Shown here: piece after piece, positions 25,270 to 32,786 of the stretch
How positions within the stretch are numbered: the stretch's first letter is position 1
How the letters are laid out: each line of letters starts with the position of its first letter
DNA from: Burkholderiaceae bacterium
GTDB taxonomy: Bacteria; Pseudomonadota; Gammaproteobacteria; Burkholderiales; Burkholderiaceae
Reading direction: 5' to 3'
NCBI GenBank assembly: GCA_947380285.1
Contig: CANCQD010000015.1
Location: forward strand, 1-32,786
DNA length: 32,786 nucleotides
Position numbers and translations under genes: made by a program
Notes under the pieces: generated by a model
The model's input: the letters and a program-made list of their open reading frames with translations, nothing else
Told to the model about the DNA's origin: nothing
The model's database searches: none

Positions 25270-26058
25270 TTATTCCGGTAATTCAATACCGCAATAAGAG
25301 TAACCACCATCCACCCGGATAACAGCTCCTGTCATATAGCTTGATGCCTTAGAGGCGAGCAGGAGAAGTGGGCCGGTTAACTCAGAGGGATTGGCTGCAC
25401 GGCGCATTGGAATGGCATCACGCCATTTTTTTCCATCCGGACCATCCAAAAGATTTTTGACCATATCGGTTTCCATCCAACCTGGCGCTAAGCAGTTTAC
25501 GCGGATGTTATGCGAAACAAGTTCCATTGCTAAGTTGCGCGTCAAATGCTCAACTGCCGCCTTAGAGGTCGCATAAGGTACACGTTTAAGTTGCGATCTA
25601 AGACCCAAAGAAGACGAAATATTAATAATCCTGCCTTCGATCTGATGGGTAACCATATATTGGGATATGTGTGTTGCAGCCTGCCAACTACCCTTAAGAT
25701 TCACATTCAAAACAGCATCCCAGTCATCCTCTGAAACATCAAATAACAATTCGTCAGGACCTAAAATTCCGGCGCAATTAACTAACAAATCAATCGTTTT
25801 AAATTTTTGATGCGCACTCTCAATTAGAGACAAAATATCATGCTTGCTGGTCACATCACACTTCAGAGAGAGAACCTTCTGTCCTGTGGGATCAATCTCT
25901 CGAGATAGTTGGTCAAGCTTGATTTCGTCAGTATCCGCAAGAACCAAGGAGGCCCCCGCATCAGCCAAGATAGCGACTAACTCGCGACCCAGTCCCCCTG
26001 CCGCTCCAGTGATAACAGCGACTTGATTTTCCAAAGAAAATTGGTCAATCCACCTCAT
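25270..26058 (-). CDS. SDR family oxidoreductase 3
   Basis: 262-aa short-chain dehydrogenase/reductase. TGAAGGLG is at 17-24, NCAG replaces NNAG at 94-97, and S149, Y162 and K166 (YATSK) are the catalytic residues. The start at 26058 is chosen because GGGAG lies six bases upstream; the longer frame from 26079 would place that site inside the gene. It converges on the aldehyde dehydrogenase/GST operon with a 39-base spacer, so it is separately transcribed. It may still belong to the same pathway. The substrate is unknown. Confidence 0.88.
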   Translation of the reverse strand: MRWIDQFSLENQVAVITGAAGGLGRELVAILADAGASLVLADTDEIKLDQLSREIDPTGQKVLSLKCDVTSKHDILSLIESAHQKFKTIDLLVNCAGILGPDELLFDVSEDDWDAVLNVNLKGSWQAATHISQYMVTHQIEGRIINISSSLGLRSQLKRVPYATSKAAVEHLTRNLAMELVSHNIRVNCLAPGWMETDMVKNLLDGPDGKKWRDAIPMRRAANPSELTGPLLLLASKASSYMTGAVIRVDGGYSYCGIELPE

Positions 26059-26136
26059 GCAGGACTCCCTGTTTGGCATGCAGACCTAGATCGGCCCCAT
26101 GCAACATTAAAAATTGGTTAATGAATGATCAATCAT

Positions 26137-26168
26137 ATTGGATTGGCGCTATTTATCAAAAATCCAAT
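26137..26168. promoter_or_regulatory. 8-bp inverted repeat upstream of SDR-3
   Basis: ATTGGATT (26137-26144) and AATCCAAT (26161-26168) form a perfect inverted repeat with a 16-base spacer, about 80-110 bases upstream of the SDR-3 start. Just before it is ATGAT-CA-ATCAT (26125-26136). These are candidate operator sequences only. Confidence 0.25.
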
Positions 26169-26170
26169 GA

Positions 26171-26246
26171 TTTAATCTATTGGTTGCGAGTTCTAAAAAG
26201 AGTTTTGATAAAGTCAATCTCGCCCGACCCACCAGTTATATAAAAG
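26171..26246 (+). repeat. tRNA-3'-end repeat, copy B, interrupted
   Basis: 26180-26196 matches the tRNA-Lys-like variable loop and T arm of copy A (14 of 17 positions). A further 31 bases at 26216-26246 match 670-700 at 29 positions. The two parts are split by about 19 unrelated bases. The CCA end is intact (ACCCACCA, as in canonical tRNA-Lys). No terminator hairpin follows here; the match stops at AAAAG. It lies in the 192-bp spacer between SDR-3 and the cupin gene. Confidence 0.55.
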
Positions 26247-26250
26247 ATAT

Positions 26251-26739
26251 CTAGCTCCTTGTAAAAGCCTCAATCATCTCGATGTTGTCTACGGAATCAC
26301 CAAATTCCGCCAGCAGGCTTTGACGCCTCCCCATTTCAAAATCACTAAATTCAAAGCCAGGCGCCACTACACAACTTACCAAGCAATACGAAGACTCTCT
26401 CATTGGCTTTGCTGAAAACCAAGTATTAGCAGGTATGGTGGCTTGAAAATTTTTTGATTCCAATCCAAGTTGAATGGTTTTCAGTAATTTTCTTTCATCA
26501 AAAAAATGAATGAGTACATCGCAACCATGATGAAAGTACCAAGTTTCATCCGATTTAATCCGGTGCCAAGATGAAAAATCAGTCCCTGCAAGCAGATAGT
26601 AAATACTGGTGTAGGCACTCTTATTTTCAGCGCTTACAGATTTAACAATGGTTTTTGAACGATACATCTCTCTGTAAAAGCCACCTTCTGGGTGCGGCTG
26701 AAGGTTCAGAGTATTAATTAGGATGTTAATTTCCTGCAT
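26251..26739 (-). CDS. DUF985 (cupin_5) family protein
   Basis: 162-aa small beta-barrel protein. HPEGGFYREMYRS near the N-terminus, SSWHRIKSDETWYFHHG in the middle and the ending VAPGFEFSDFE are typical of the DUF985 cupin family. The histidines and glutamate of the middle segment could bind a metal. Function in the family is not established; some relatives are annotated as sugar epimerase-like. It begins 23 bases after the stop of the amino-acid ABC permease in the same direction and is probably the last gene of that operon. Confidence 0.85.
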   Translation of the reverse strand: MQEINILINTLNLQPHPEGGFYREMYRSKTIVKSVSAENKSAYTSIYYLLAGTDFSSWHRIKSDETWYFHHGCDVLIHFFDERKLLKTIQLGLESKNFQATIPANTWFSAKPMRESSYCLVSCVVAPGFEFSDFEMGRRQSLLAEFGDSVDNIEMIEAFTRS

Positions 26740-26762
26740 GGAGAGTTTTCATTTAGCAAGCG

Positions 26763-27431
26763 CTAACTAGCTCGAATTAATAAACGGCTTTCAATAGCTC
26801 GGGCGATCAATACGATCACCGAAACCAATAGCAAATACACTAAGGCAGTGAGAAGATAAGCTTTAAAAAACTGGAAGTTGGTAGAAGCTAGCTCTTGCAT
26901 GCGGGCAAAAAACTCTGTGTATTGAATCAAAAAGGTAATAGAGCTATCTTTGAGATTAGCAATTACTTGGTTTGTTAATGCTGGCACCGAGGTACGTAAC
27001 ACTTGCGGCAAGGTGATGAGACGAAATATTTGTGATGGCTTAAATCCTTGTGCAGTAGCGGCCTCAATCTGACTCGTATCTAAACCATTAAATGCCGTTT
27101 TTAGGTAAGCAGCGTTATAAGCAGCAACATTCAAGGTAAACCCGATCACAGCAACTGTAAAAGGATTTAATCGCACGCCCCATTGAGGAAGCCCGTAGTA
27201 CATTAAAAACAGGAGCACTATCAGTGGCATACCAATAAAGAAAGAAATGTATGCATTAATGGAATTACGTATAAGATTATTTTTACTGAGTGTTAGATAG
27301 AAAACAAAAATACCCAGTAAAAATCCCGTAATGCTAATCACGACTGCTAATTCGAGGGTATTTAATAGTCCTGCCAGTATTAGAGGCATTTGCTGCAGCA
27401 GGTCCCGCTCGAAAGCTACCCAAGACCCCAT
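26763..27431 (-). CDS. Polar amino-acid ABC transporter permease 2 (HisM/GlnP type)
   Basis: 222-aa inner-membrane permease with about five hydrophobic segments. The opening LLAGLLNTLELAVVISITGFLLG and the EAATAQGFKPSQIFRLITLPQ cytoplasmic loop (EAA motif) are diagnostic of polar amino-acid permeases. Its start shares one base with the stop of the ATPase gene. With the permease at 28162 it should form a heterodimeric channel. Confidence 0.92.
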   Translation of the reverse strand: MGSWVAFERDLLQQMPLILAGLLNTLELAVVISITGFLLGIFVFYLTLSKNNLIRNSINAYISFFIGMPLIVLLFLMYYGLPQWGVRLNPFTVAVIGFTLNVAAYNAAYLKTAFNGLDTSQIEAATAQGFKPSQIFRLITLPQVLRTSVPALTNQVIANLKDSSITFLIQYTEFFARMQELASTNFQFFKAYLLTALVYLLLVSVIVLIARAIESRLLIRAS

Positions 27432-28165
27432 TACACTGCGCCCCTCTTACCAAAGAATGCTTGCAACTCTGGATCAGAATGATCGTTGGCCAATACATCA
27501 ATACGCTCATCTGCTCGAATAATGCCTTTGTCCAAAAACAGTACCCTATCGGAAATGCTGCTTGCCAGACCCAAGTCGTGCGTTACACAAATCATCGTAA
27601 TGCCATTGTGATGTAAGCGATTAATCAGATCACCCACATCACGAGACATCACCGGGTCAAGTGCTGAGGTTGGCTCATCGAGTAACACAACCGCAGGATC
27701 CATCGCCAAAGCCCTTGCAATTGCAACGCGCTGCTTTTGACCACCCGATAATTGAGAAGGATATTTACCTTGATGAGGCGTCATCTCAAATTGAGCTAAC
27801 TCATGCAAGGCTTTCTCGTTAGCCTCTTTTAGCCCCATGCCTTCTAGTTTACGCAAGGCTAATGTGACATTTTCCAGCACGGTCAGATGGCTATATAAGG
27901 CAAATTGCTGAAACACAAATCCAATCTGTTTGCGTAAGGCGCGGACATCCACATTAGGACCCAGAATCTCCTTGCCTTTAAATTGAATTGAACCCGATGT
28001 TGGCTCCACTAATCGATTGATACATCTCAACAGCGTTGATTTACCGCTACCGGAAGAGCCCATGAGCACCTTCACTTCGCCTTGCTGCAAATCAAAATTA
28101 ATACCAGAGAGCACCGCCTGTTTGCCAAATTGCATAGCAAGATCTCGAATCGTGATTACCGTCAT
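27431..28165 (-). CDS. Polar amino-acid ABC transporter ATPase (GlnQ type)
   Basis: 244-aa ATPase. Walker A GSSGSGKS is at 36-43; LSGGQKQRVAIARAL, VVLLDEPTSALDP and the H-switch CVTHDLG are complete. It overlaps the upstream permease by four bases (ATGA) and the downstream permease by one. It powers import of an amino acid or related polar solute. GlnQ and HisP are its best-known relatives, but specificity is set by the binding protein. Confidence 0.93.
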   Translation of the reverse strand: MTVITIRDLAMQFGKQAVLSGINFDLQQGEVKVLMGSSGSGKSTLLRCINRLVEPTSGSIQFKGKEILGPNVDVRALRKQIGFVFQQFALYSHLTVLENVTLALRKLEGMGLKEANEKALHELAQFEMTPHQGKYPSQLSGGQKQRVAIARALAMDPAVVLLDEPTSALDPVMSRDVGDLINRLHHNGITMICVTHDLGLASSISDRVLFLDKGIIRADERIDVLANDHSDPELQAFFGKRGAV

Positions 28166-28821
28166 ACTGTAGCCTCTTCCATGCCAGGAATTTCATAATG
28201 CTTCTGAATGAATTGAACGCCCAGCAATAAAATTCGGTAGATCACAAAATAGAGAACCCCCACGGCAAGATACACATCAATTCCCCTTAAGGTCGTTGCT
28301 GTCAATGTCATGGCCTGCTTTGTAATCTCAGGTATGCCAACGGTATATGCAAAAGGCGAATACTTCAGGACGGAGGTAAATTCATTGACCATACCGGGCA
28401 CAGAAAATCGGAGCATCTGCGGGATTTCTATATACCTGATCACCTGGATACGGCTCATGCCCATAGCCTGAGCAGCAAGAACTTCGCCAGGATCAACCGA
28501 GTTAAATGCACCACGAAATACTTCGGTCAAATAGGCACCAGCAACCAAACCTAGGCTAAGTGCCATTGCCATTAAAGGCGGCGGCTTGATGCCAAAACCA
28601 GGAAGCCCAAAGTACACCATGAATAGCAAAACCAGTACCGGAACACCACGAAAGATATAGGTATAGATATCTATTAAAAAGCATACGCTTCCGATAGCCA
28701 GTCTATGCAGACTAGCTAGCAGCAAACCAACTGTAAAGCCAGTCATGCTGCAAACCAGCGTCACTATCACTGTATAGAAAACGCCATTTCCCAGCTCTAA
28801 CAGAATGCCCAAAAGACTCAT
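28162..28821 (-). CDS. Polar amino-acid ABC transporter permease 1
   Basis: 219-aa permease. LGNGVFYTVIVTLVCSMTGF opens the first helices, and the EAA loop reads DPGEVLAAQAMGMSRIQVIRYIEIPQ (split here only by the family's usual spacing). About five hydrophobic segments are seen. It lies 19 bases after the binding-protein gene and overlaps the ATPase gene. Confidence 0.92.
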   Translation of the reverse strand: MSLLGILLELGNGVFYTVIVTLVCSMTGFTVGLLLASLHRLAIGSVCFLIDIYTYIFRGVPVLVLLFMVYFGLPGFGIKPPPLMAMALSLGLVAGAYLTEVFRGAFNSVDPGEVLAAQAMGMSRIQVIRYIEIPQMLRFSVPGMVNEFTSVLKYSPFAYTVGIPEITKQAMTLTATTLRGIDVYLAVGVLYFVIYRILLLGVQFIQKHYEIPGMEEATV

Positions 28822-28840
28822 GGTTAAATTTTCCGAGAAC

Positions 28841-29632
<792 letters not shown>

Positions 29633-30036
29633 TTACTTCTTAACCATTTCAAAACAAGATGCCACCATTGATTTAGATGTGACTTGGGTATAGCAAATCT
29701 CTAAATTTTAGAATCCCCTAATTTAAAGGTGAAACTTCCTGCTTCATTGACCATCACACCACTTTTCATGTCTTTAGCGTAAGCCCCCAATACTACTTCT
29801 TTGTGCTTAATATCAGTTGGGTGCTTGCCATCAGTTGCACCAATAAAACCCACAAAGTTTCTGCCCTCTTCTTTATCAACCACTAATACGTATTCTACGT
29901 TTCTAAATCGAGCGCCCTTTTCCTTCCCCGCCTCAGTAGCATGAAAGAATCCAGAGCTAGAGCCAGAAACAACTGAGTTGCTAATACCATTCCCAAGTGA
30001 GAATACTGCAATATTTGGATGTGCAGAATATAGGAC
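29633..30036 (-). pseudogene. Decayed gene for small (probably secreted) protein, family unknown
   Basis: A leftward frame is open from a stop at 30037-30039 down to 29701 (111 codons) but has no plausible start before a GTG at 29883. Its translation looks like real protein throughout, for example SAHPNIAVFSLGNGISNSVV, then FIGATDGKHP, then GSFTFKLGDSK. At the stop, adding one A to the AAAA run near 29704 would continue the frame as NLEICYTQVTSKSMVASCFE to a TAA at 29633-29635, a convincing C-terminus with a cysteine pair. So both the 5' end and the frame appear lost. A short 60-aa gene from the GTG is the alternative reading. I do not recognise the family. Confidence 0.5.
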
Positions 30037-30107
30037 TCAAGGAAGTCATTTAATCGCCTGCGCAAGGTAGCTTAGACCGGTATCGAGAATCCCCAACCGC
30101 AGGGAAG

Positions 30108-30127
30108 GCTATCGTGGATAGCTTTTT
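30108..30127 (+). terminator. Orphan rightward terminator-like hairpin
   Basis: GCTATC, a GTG loop and GATAGC are followed by five T residues. No rightward gene precedes it within several kilobases. It may end an unrecognised small RNA, or be another relic of the tRNA-terminator unit: TATCGAGAATCCCC at 30081-30094 loosely recalls a T arm. Confidence 0.4.
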
Positions 30128-30147
30128 CCACCCTCGCAAGTGATTAG

Positions 30148-30540
30148 TTACATTAATTCAGATATCTCAATTAAGTTTTGATCCGGATCGCGGACGTACA
30201 CAGAGACAATTTTTTGTGTGGCCCCAGTACGAATAACCGGGCCCTCAATGATGGGCCAAGATTCTAAATTTAGCGTTTCAATGACCTTTTCTAGTGGGCG
30301 ATCAGCTATAAAGCAAAGATCAAGTGATCCAGGTGTTGGAATATCCGCCTTGGGCTCAAACTCTTTGCCCTTGATATGTAAATTTATTTTCTGATTGCCA
30401 AACTTAAAAGCCTTGCGCTCTACTGGCGGAGTGCCCCCAATAAAAGATTCTAGTTTCATACCCAGAATACGAGTATAAAAATCGACACACTCATTCTCCT
30501 TTGCGGTTGTGAGAACTAGGTGATCCAAATGGTCAATCAT
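30148..30540 (-). CDS. VOC superfamily (glyoxalase/bleomycin resistance-like) protein
   Basis: 130-aa metal-binding protein of the vicinal-oxygen-chelate fold with two beta-alpha-beta repeats. Likely metal ligands are H7 (LDHLVLT), H55 (INLHI) and E125 (NLIEIS). Possible roles include an isomerase, an epimerase (for example of acyl-CoA) or a dioxygenase-like lyase. It begins 14 bases after the HMG-CoA-lyase-like gene and has a CAGGAAA ribosome site, so it is the third gene of that operon. An acyl-CoA epimerase role would fit the neighbours but is inference. Confidence 0.85.
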   Translation of the reverse strand: MIDHLDHLVLTTAKENECVDFYTRILGMKLESFIGGTPPVERKAFKFGNQKINLHIKGKEFEPKADIPTPGSLDLCFIADRPLEKVIETLNLESWPIIEGPVIRTGATQKIVSVYVRDPDQNLIEISELM

Positions 30541-30554
30541 GATTCATTTCCTGG

Positions 30555-31490
30555 TTATTGAGCGCGCCGCAATTCATCTACGTAACTTGGCTCTGGATGC
30601 AGTGTATAAGTACTTCCAGCTTTAGCCACTTGCCCCGGTACTTCATGTCCCACAATCTTTGGTAGCTCCCTAGCCAACTTTAATAATTTGGGGATATTCA
30701 TACCAGTGTCATAACCCATAGCATCGAGCATATGGATCGCATCCTCGCTTGAGATATTGCCACTTGCTCCTGGCGCATATGGGCATCCACCCAAGCCACC
30801 TAATGAGCCATCAAAGCGAACAATGCCCGATTGAACAGCAGCTAAAACATTAGCCAAACCCATTCCCCGAGTATTGTGAAAGTGCAAAGTGAGCTGCAGG
30901 CTTGGAAAACGTTTTTGCAATACCTCACTCATCCTTTTAACTTGATCAGGATTTGCCATTCCTGTTGTGTCGCAAATCGTCAGGCCTCTGACGCCCAGAT
31001 CAGCAAAGCGCTGTGCAAAACCCTCTGCAACTTCTTGAGGCACCTCGCCCTCCATTGGGCAGCCAAAACAAGTTGATAAGGACACATTAATGGGCGTTCT
31101 GCCATCCACGTATTGAATTACCTCTACCAGTCCTGCAAAGCTCTTTTCTCTACCCATTCGAAGGTTAGCTAGGTTATGAGTCTCTGAGGTCGACATCACG
31201 AGATTAAATTCATCTGCTTTTGATTCGAAGGCACGCTCTGCACCTCTTAAGTTAGGAACCAGTACGGTGTACTCAACCCCAGGCAATCGCTTGATCCGCC
31301 CCATAACCTCTTCAGCATCTCGCAGCATTGGAATTGCTTTGGGGGAAGTAAATGAGGTCACCTCAATTTTGGCAAACCCACATTCACTCAGCTCATCAAC
31401 CAACCTCACCTTGTCATCTGTTGGCACAAAATTGGCCTCAATCTGAAAGCCATCTCTCAGCACTACATCATTGAAATAAATTCTAGTCAT
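30555..31490 (-). CDS. Hydroxymethylglutaryl-CoA lyase family enzyme
   Basis: 311-aa TIM-barrel lyase of the HMGL-like family, which cleaves 3-hydroxy-acyl-CoAs into acetyl-CoA and a keto acid. Present are R12-D13 in LRDGFQ, the metal-binding HFH (H203, H205) and the catalytic-loop cysteine C236 in GGLGGCPYAPGASGN. I use the ATG at 31490, which is preceded by AGAG and opens with the conserved barrel strand; the frame from 31532 overlaps the upstream gene. Family members also act on related substrates such as citramalyl-like CoA esters, so HMG-CoA is the best guess only. It lies 25 bases after the CoA-transferase gene. Confidence 0.88.
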   Translation of the reverse strand: MTRIYFNDVVLRDGFQIEANFVPTDDKVRLVDELSECGFAKIEVTSFTSPKAIPMLRDAEEVMGRIKRLPGVEYTVLVPNLRGAERAFESKADEFNLVMSTSETHNLANLRMGREKSFAGLVEVIQYVDGRTPINVSLSTCFGCPMEGEVPQEVAEGFAQRFADLGVRGLTICDTTGMANPDQVKRMSEVLQKRFPSLQLTLHFHNTRGMGLANVLAAVQSGIVRFDGSLGGLGGCPYAPGASGNISSEDAIHMLDAMGYDTGMNIPKLLKLARELPKIVGHEVPGQVAKAGSTYTLHPEPSYVDELRRAQ

Positions 31491-31515
31491 GATCTTCTCT
31501 GGTTTTTTAATGTAG

Positions 31516-32709
31516 CTACTTAGTAAATGCAATTCCGCGTTCTTTCAGAGAGGCGACCTGATCATCACTTAAGCCTATACTCTTTAAGATCTCATCGGTA
31601 TTCTGACCAATCTCTGGAGCAAGCGTCTTAATGGACCCTGGCGTACGAGACAGCTTTGGAATCACACCAGGCACATCTACCTGGCTGCCATCTCGCATCT
31701 GAATGGTTTGAATATTTTGCCGAGCTTTGTAGTGTGGATCCTTGGCGATATCGGCAACGGTATAAATTCTACCTGCTGGTACTGCAGCTAAATCTAACAT
31801 CTCTACAGCCTTCGTGGTGCTGACTGTTTTGGTCCATTGGCCAATCGCATGATCAAGCTCGGCTACCCGCTTAACACGACCATCGTTATTCTCTAACTGC
31901 GGATCATTGCCTAAGTCATCACGCCCAATAACTGTCATTAAGCGCTTAAAAATGCTATCGCCATTACCGGCAACTAATACATAACCGCCATCCGCGCACT
32001 GGTAGGCGTTGGTTGGGGCAATACCAGGTAATGCACTGCCTGCCGCTTGTCGCACCTCACCGAATGCACTGTACTCAGGAAGTAAACTTTCCATACAGTT
32101 AAACACCGCTTCATACAAAGCAATATCAATGATTTGACCTTTACCACTGGTATGGCGCTCTTGTAACGCAAGCAAAATACCAATCACCCCATGCAAAGAT
32201 GCCAAGGTATCGCCAATGCTAATGCCTACCCGCACCGGAACTCTGCCAGGCTCAGCAGTGAGATGACGCAAGCCCCCCATTGCCTCAGCAACAACACCGA
32301 ACCCAGGTTTATCTCTATACGGGCCAGTCTGACCATAGCCGCTGATACGAAGAACAATCAGTTTAGGATTGAGTTCAAGTAATTTTTCTGGATCAAGTCC
32401 CCAACCCTCTAATGTTCCTGGGCGAAAGTTTTCAATCAAGATATCCGCCTCTTTAACTAAGGTTCTGACAATATCTTGGGCCTCTGCCTCTCTTAAATCC
32501 AAAGAGAGTGATCGCTTATTGCGTGACTGAACTTGCCACCAAATAGATGTGCCATCCTTTAGAAGTCGCCACTTACGAAGAGCATCACCTACCTTAGGCG
32601 GCTCGATCTTAATCACATCGGCACCAAAATCAGCTAACGTTTTAGCAGCAAATGGTCCAGCAATCAGTTGCCCCATCTCGATTACTTTTAATTTTGCTAA
32701 CGGCTCCAT
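31516..32709 (-). CDS. CaiB/BaiF family (class III) CoA transferase
   Basis: 397-aa family III CoA transferase, which moves CoA between carboxylates through an aspartyl-CoA anhydride. The N-terminal LKVIEMGQLIAGPFA, the RNKRSLSLDLR segment and the catalytic aspartate D167 in SIGDTLASLHG are typical. I chose the ATG at 32709 because GGGAGAGG lies directly upstream; the longer frame from 32754 adds a non-conserved leader. It is the first gene of an operon with the HMG-CoA-lyase-like and VOC genes, which suggests activation of a free acid followed by retro-aldol cleavage. Confidence 0.9.
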   Translation of the reverse strand: MEPLAKLKVIEMGQLIAGPFAAKTLADFGADVIKIEPPKVGDALRKWRLLKDGTSIWWQVQSRNKRSLSLDLREAEAQDIVRTLVKEADILIENFRPGTLEGWGLDPEKLLELNPKLIVLRISGYGQTGPYRDKPGFGVVAEAMGGLRHLTAEPGRVPVRVGISIGDTLASLHGVIGILLALQERHTSGKGQIIDIALYEAVFNCMESLLPEYSAFGEVRQAAGSALPGIAPTNAYQCADGGYVLVAGNGDSIFKRLMTVIGRDDLGNDPQLENNDGRVKRVAELDHAIGQWTKTVSTTKAVEMLDLAAVPAGRIYTVADIAKDPHYKARQNIQTIQMRDGSQVDVPGVIPKLSRTPGSIKTLAPEIGQNTDEILKSIGLSDDQVASLKERGIAFTK

Positions 32710-32786
32710 TACCTCTCCCAAGATATGCATTGATGCAAAGTTACCCTTCATCAATAGGGCTCAAATTGCTATTCTAAGACCTATTC

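Overview
The window looks like a chromosomal accessory region of a low-GC betaproteobacterium of the order Burkholderiales, most like Polynucleobacter. The reasons are two orphan Bug (TctC-type) solute-binding proteins, a high density of TauD/TfdA dioxygenases, SDRs, CoA-transferase/lyase and ABC uptake genes, and short intergenic spacers. The genus is inferred from gene style; no rRNA or housekeeping marker is present.

Layout. (1) 1-850: a Fic AMPylase-type gene, a truncated tRNA-Lys-like 3' half with a strong hairpin terminator, and a nested inverted-repeat element. (2) 848-8196: two catabolic modules around a HutC-type GntR regulator. One is enolase-superfamily enzyme, Bug and TauD; the other is TauD, SDR, Bug and SDR. 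(3) 8371-9410: an AzlCD-type branched-chain amino-acid exporter. (4) 9672-12905: a large MASE1-like/CHASE/PAS/GGDEF/EAL cyclic-di-GMP protein, followed by 487 bp without a convincing gene. (5) 13393-15885: a two-domain protein ending in a Coq4-like metal site, then a DUF2252 protein. (6) 15991-25230: a divergon. The left arm encodes a LivK-H-M-G-F transporter plus an alpha/beta hydrolase. The right arm encodes an FCD-type GntR regulator, an aldehyde dehydrogenase, a second hydrolase that lacks its nucleophile serine, and a zeta-type GST. A repeated 15-bp motif lies in front of each arm. (7) 25270-29593: an SDR, a DUF985 cupin and a polar amino-acid ABC transporter. (8) 29633-30036: a decayed gene. 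(9) 30148-32709: a CaiB-type CoA transferase, HMG-CoA-lyase-like enzyme and VOC protein operon.

Taken together, most of the window is catabolic: uptake proteins, activating or oxidising enzymes, and their own local GntR regulators. The substrates cannot be read from sequence.

The least expected pattern is in the spacers. At least four intergenic sites (near 670, 9575, 15910 and 26220), and possibly two more, carry degenerate copies of the 3' end of a tRNA gene in the same orientation. Several are followed by a terminator hairpin. The best-matched pair (29 of 31 bases) flanks about 25.5 kb and may mark past integration at a tRNA 3' end.
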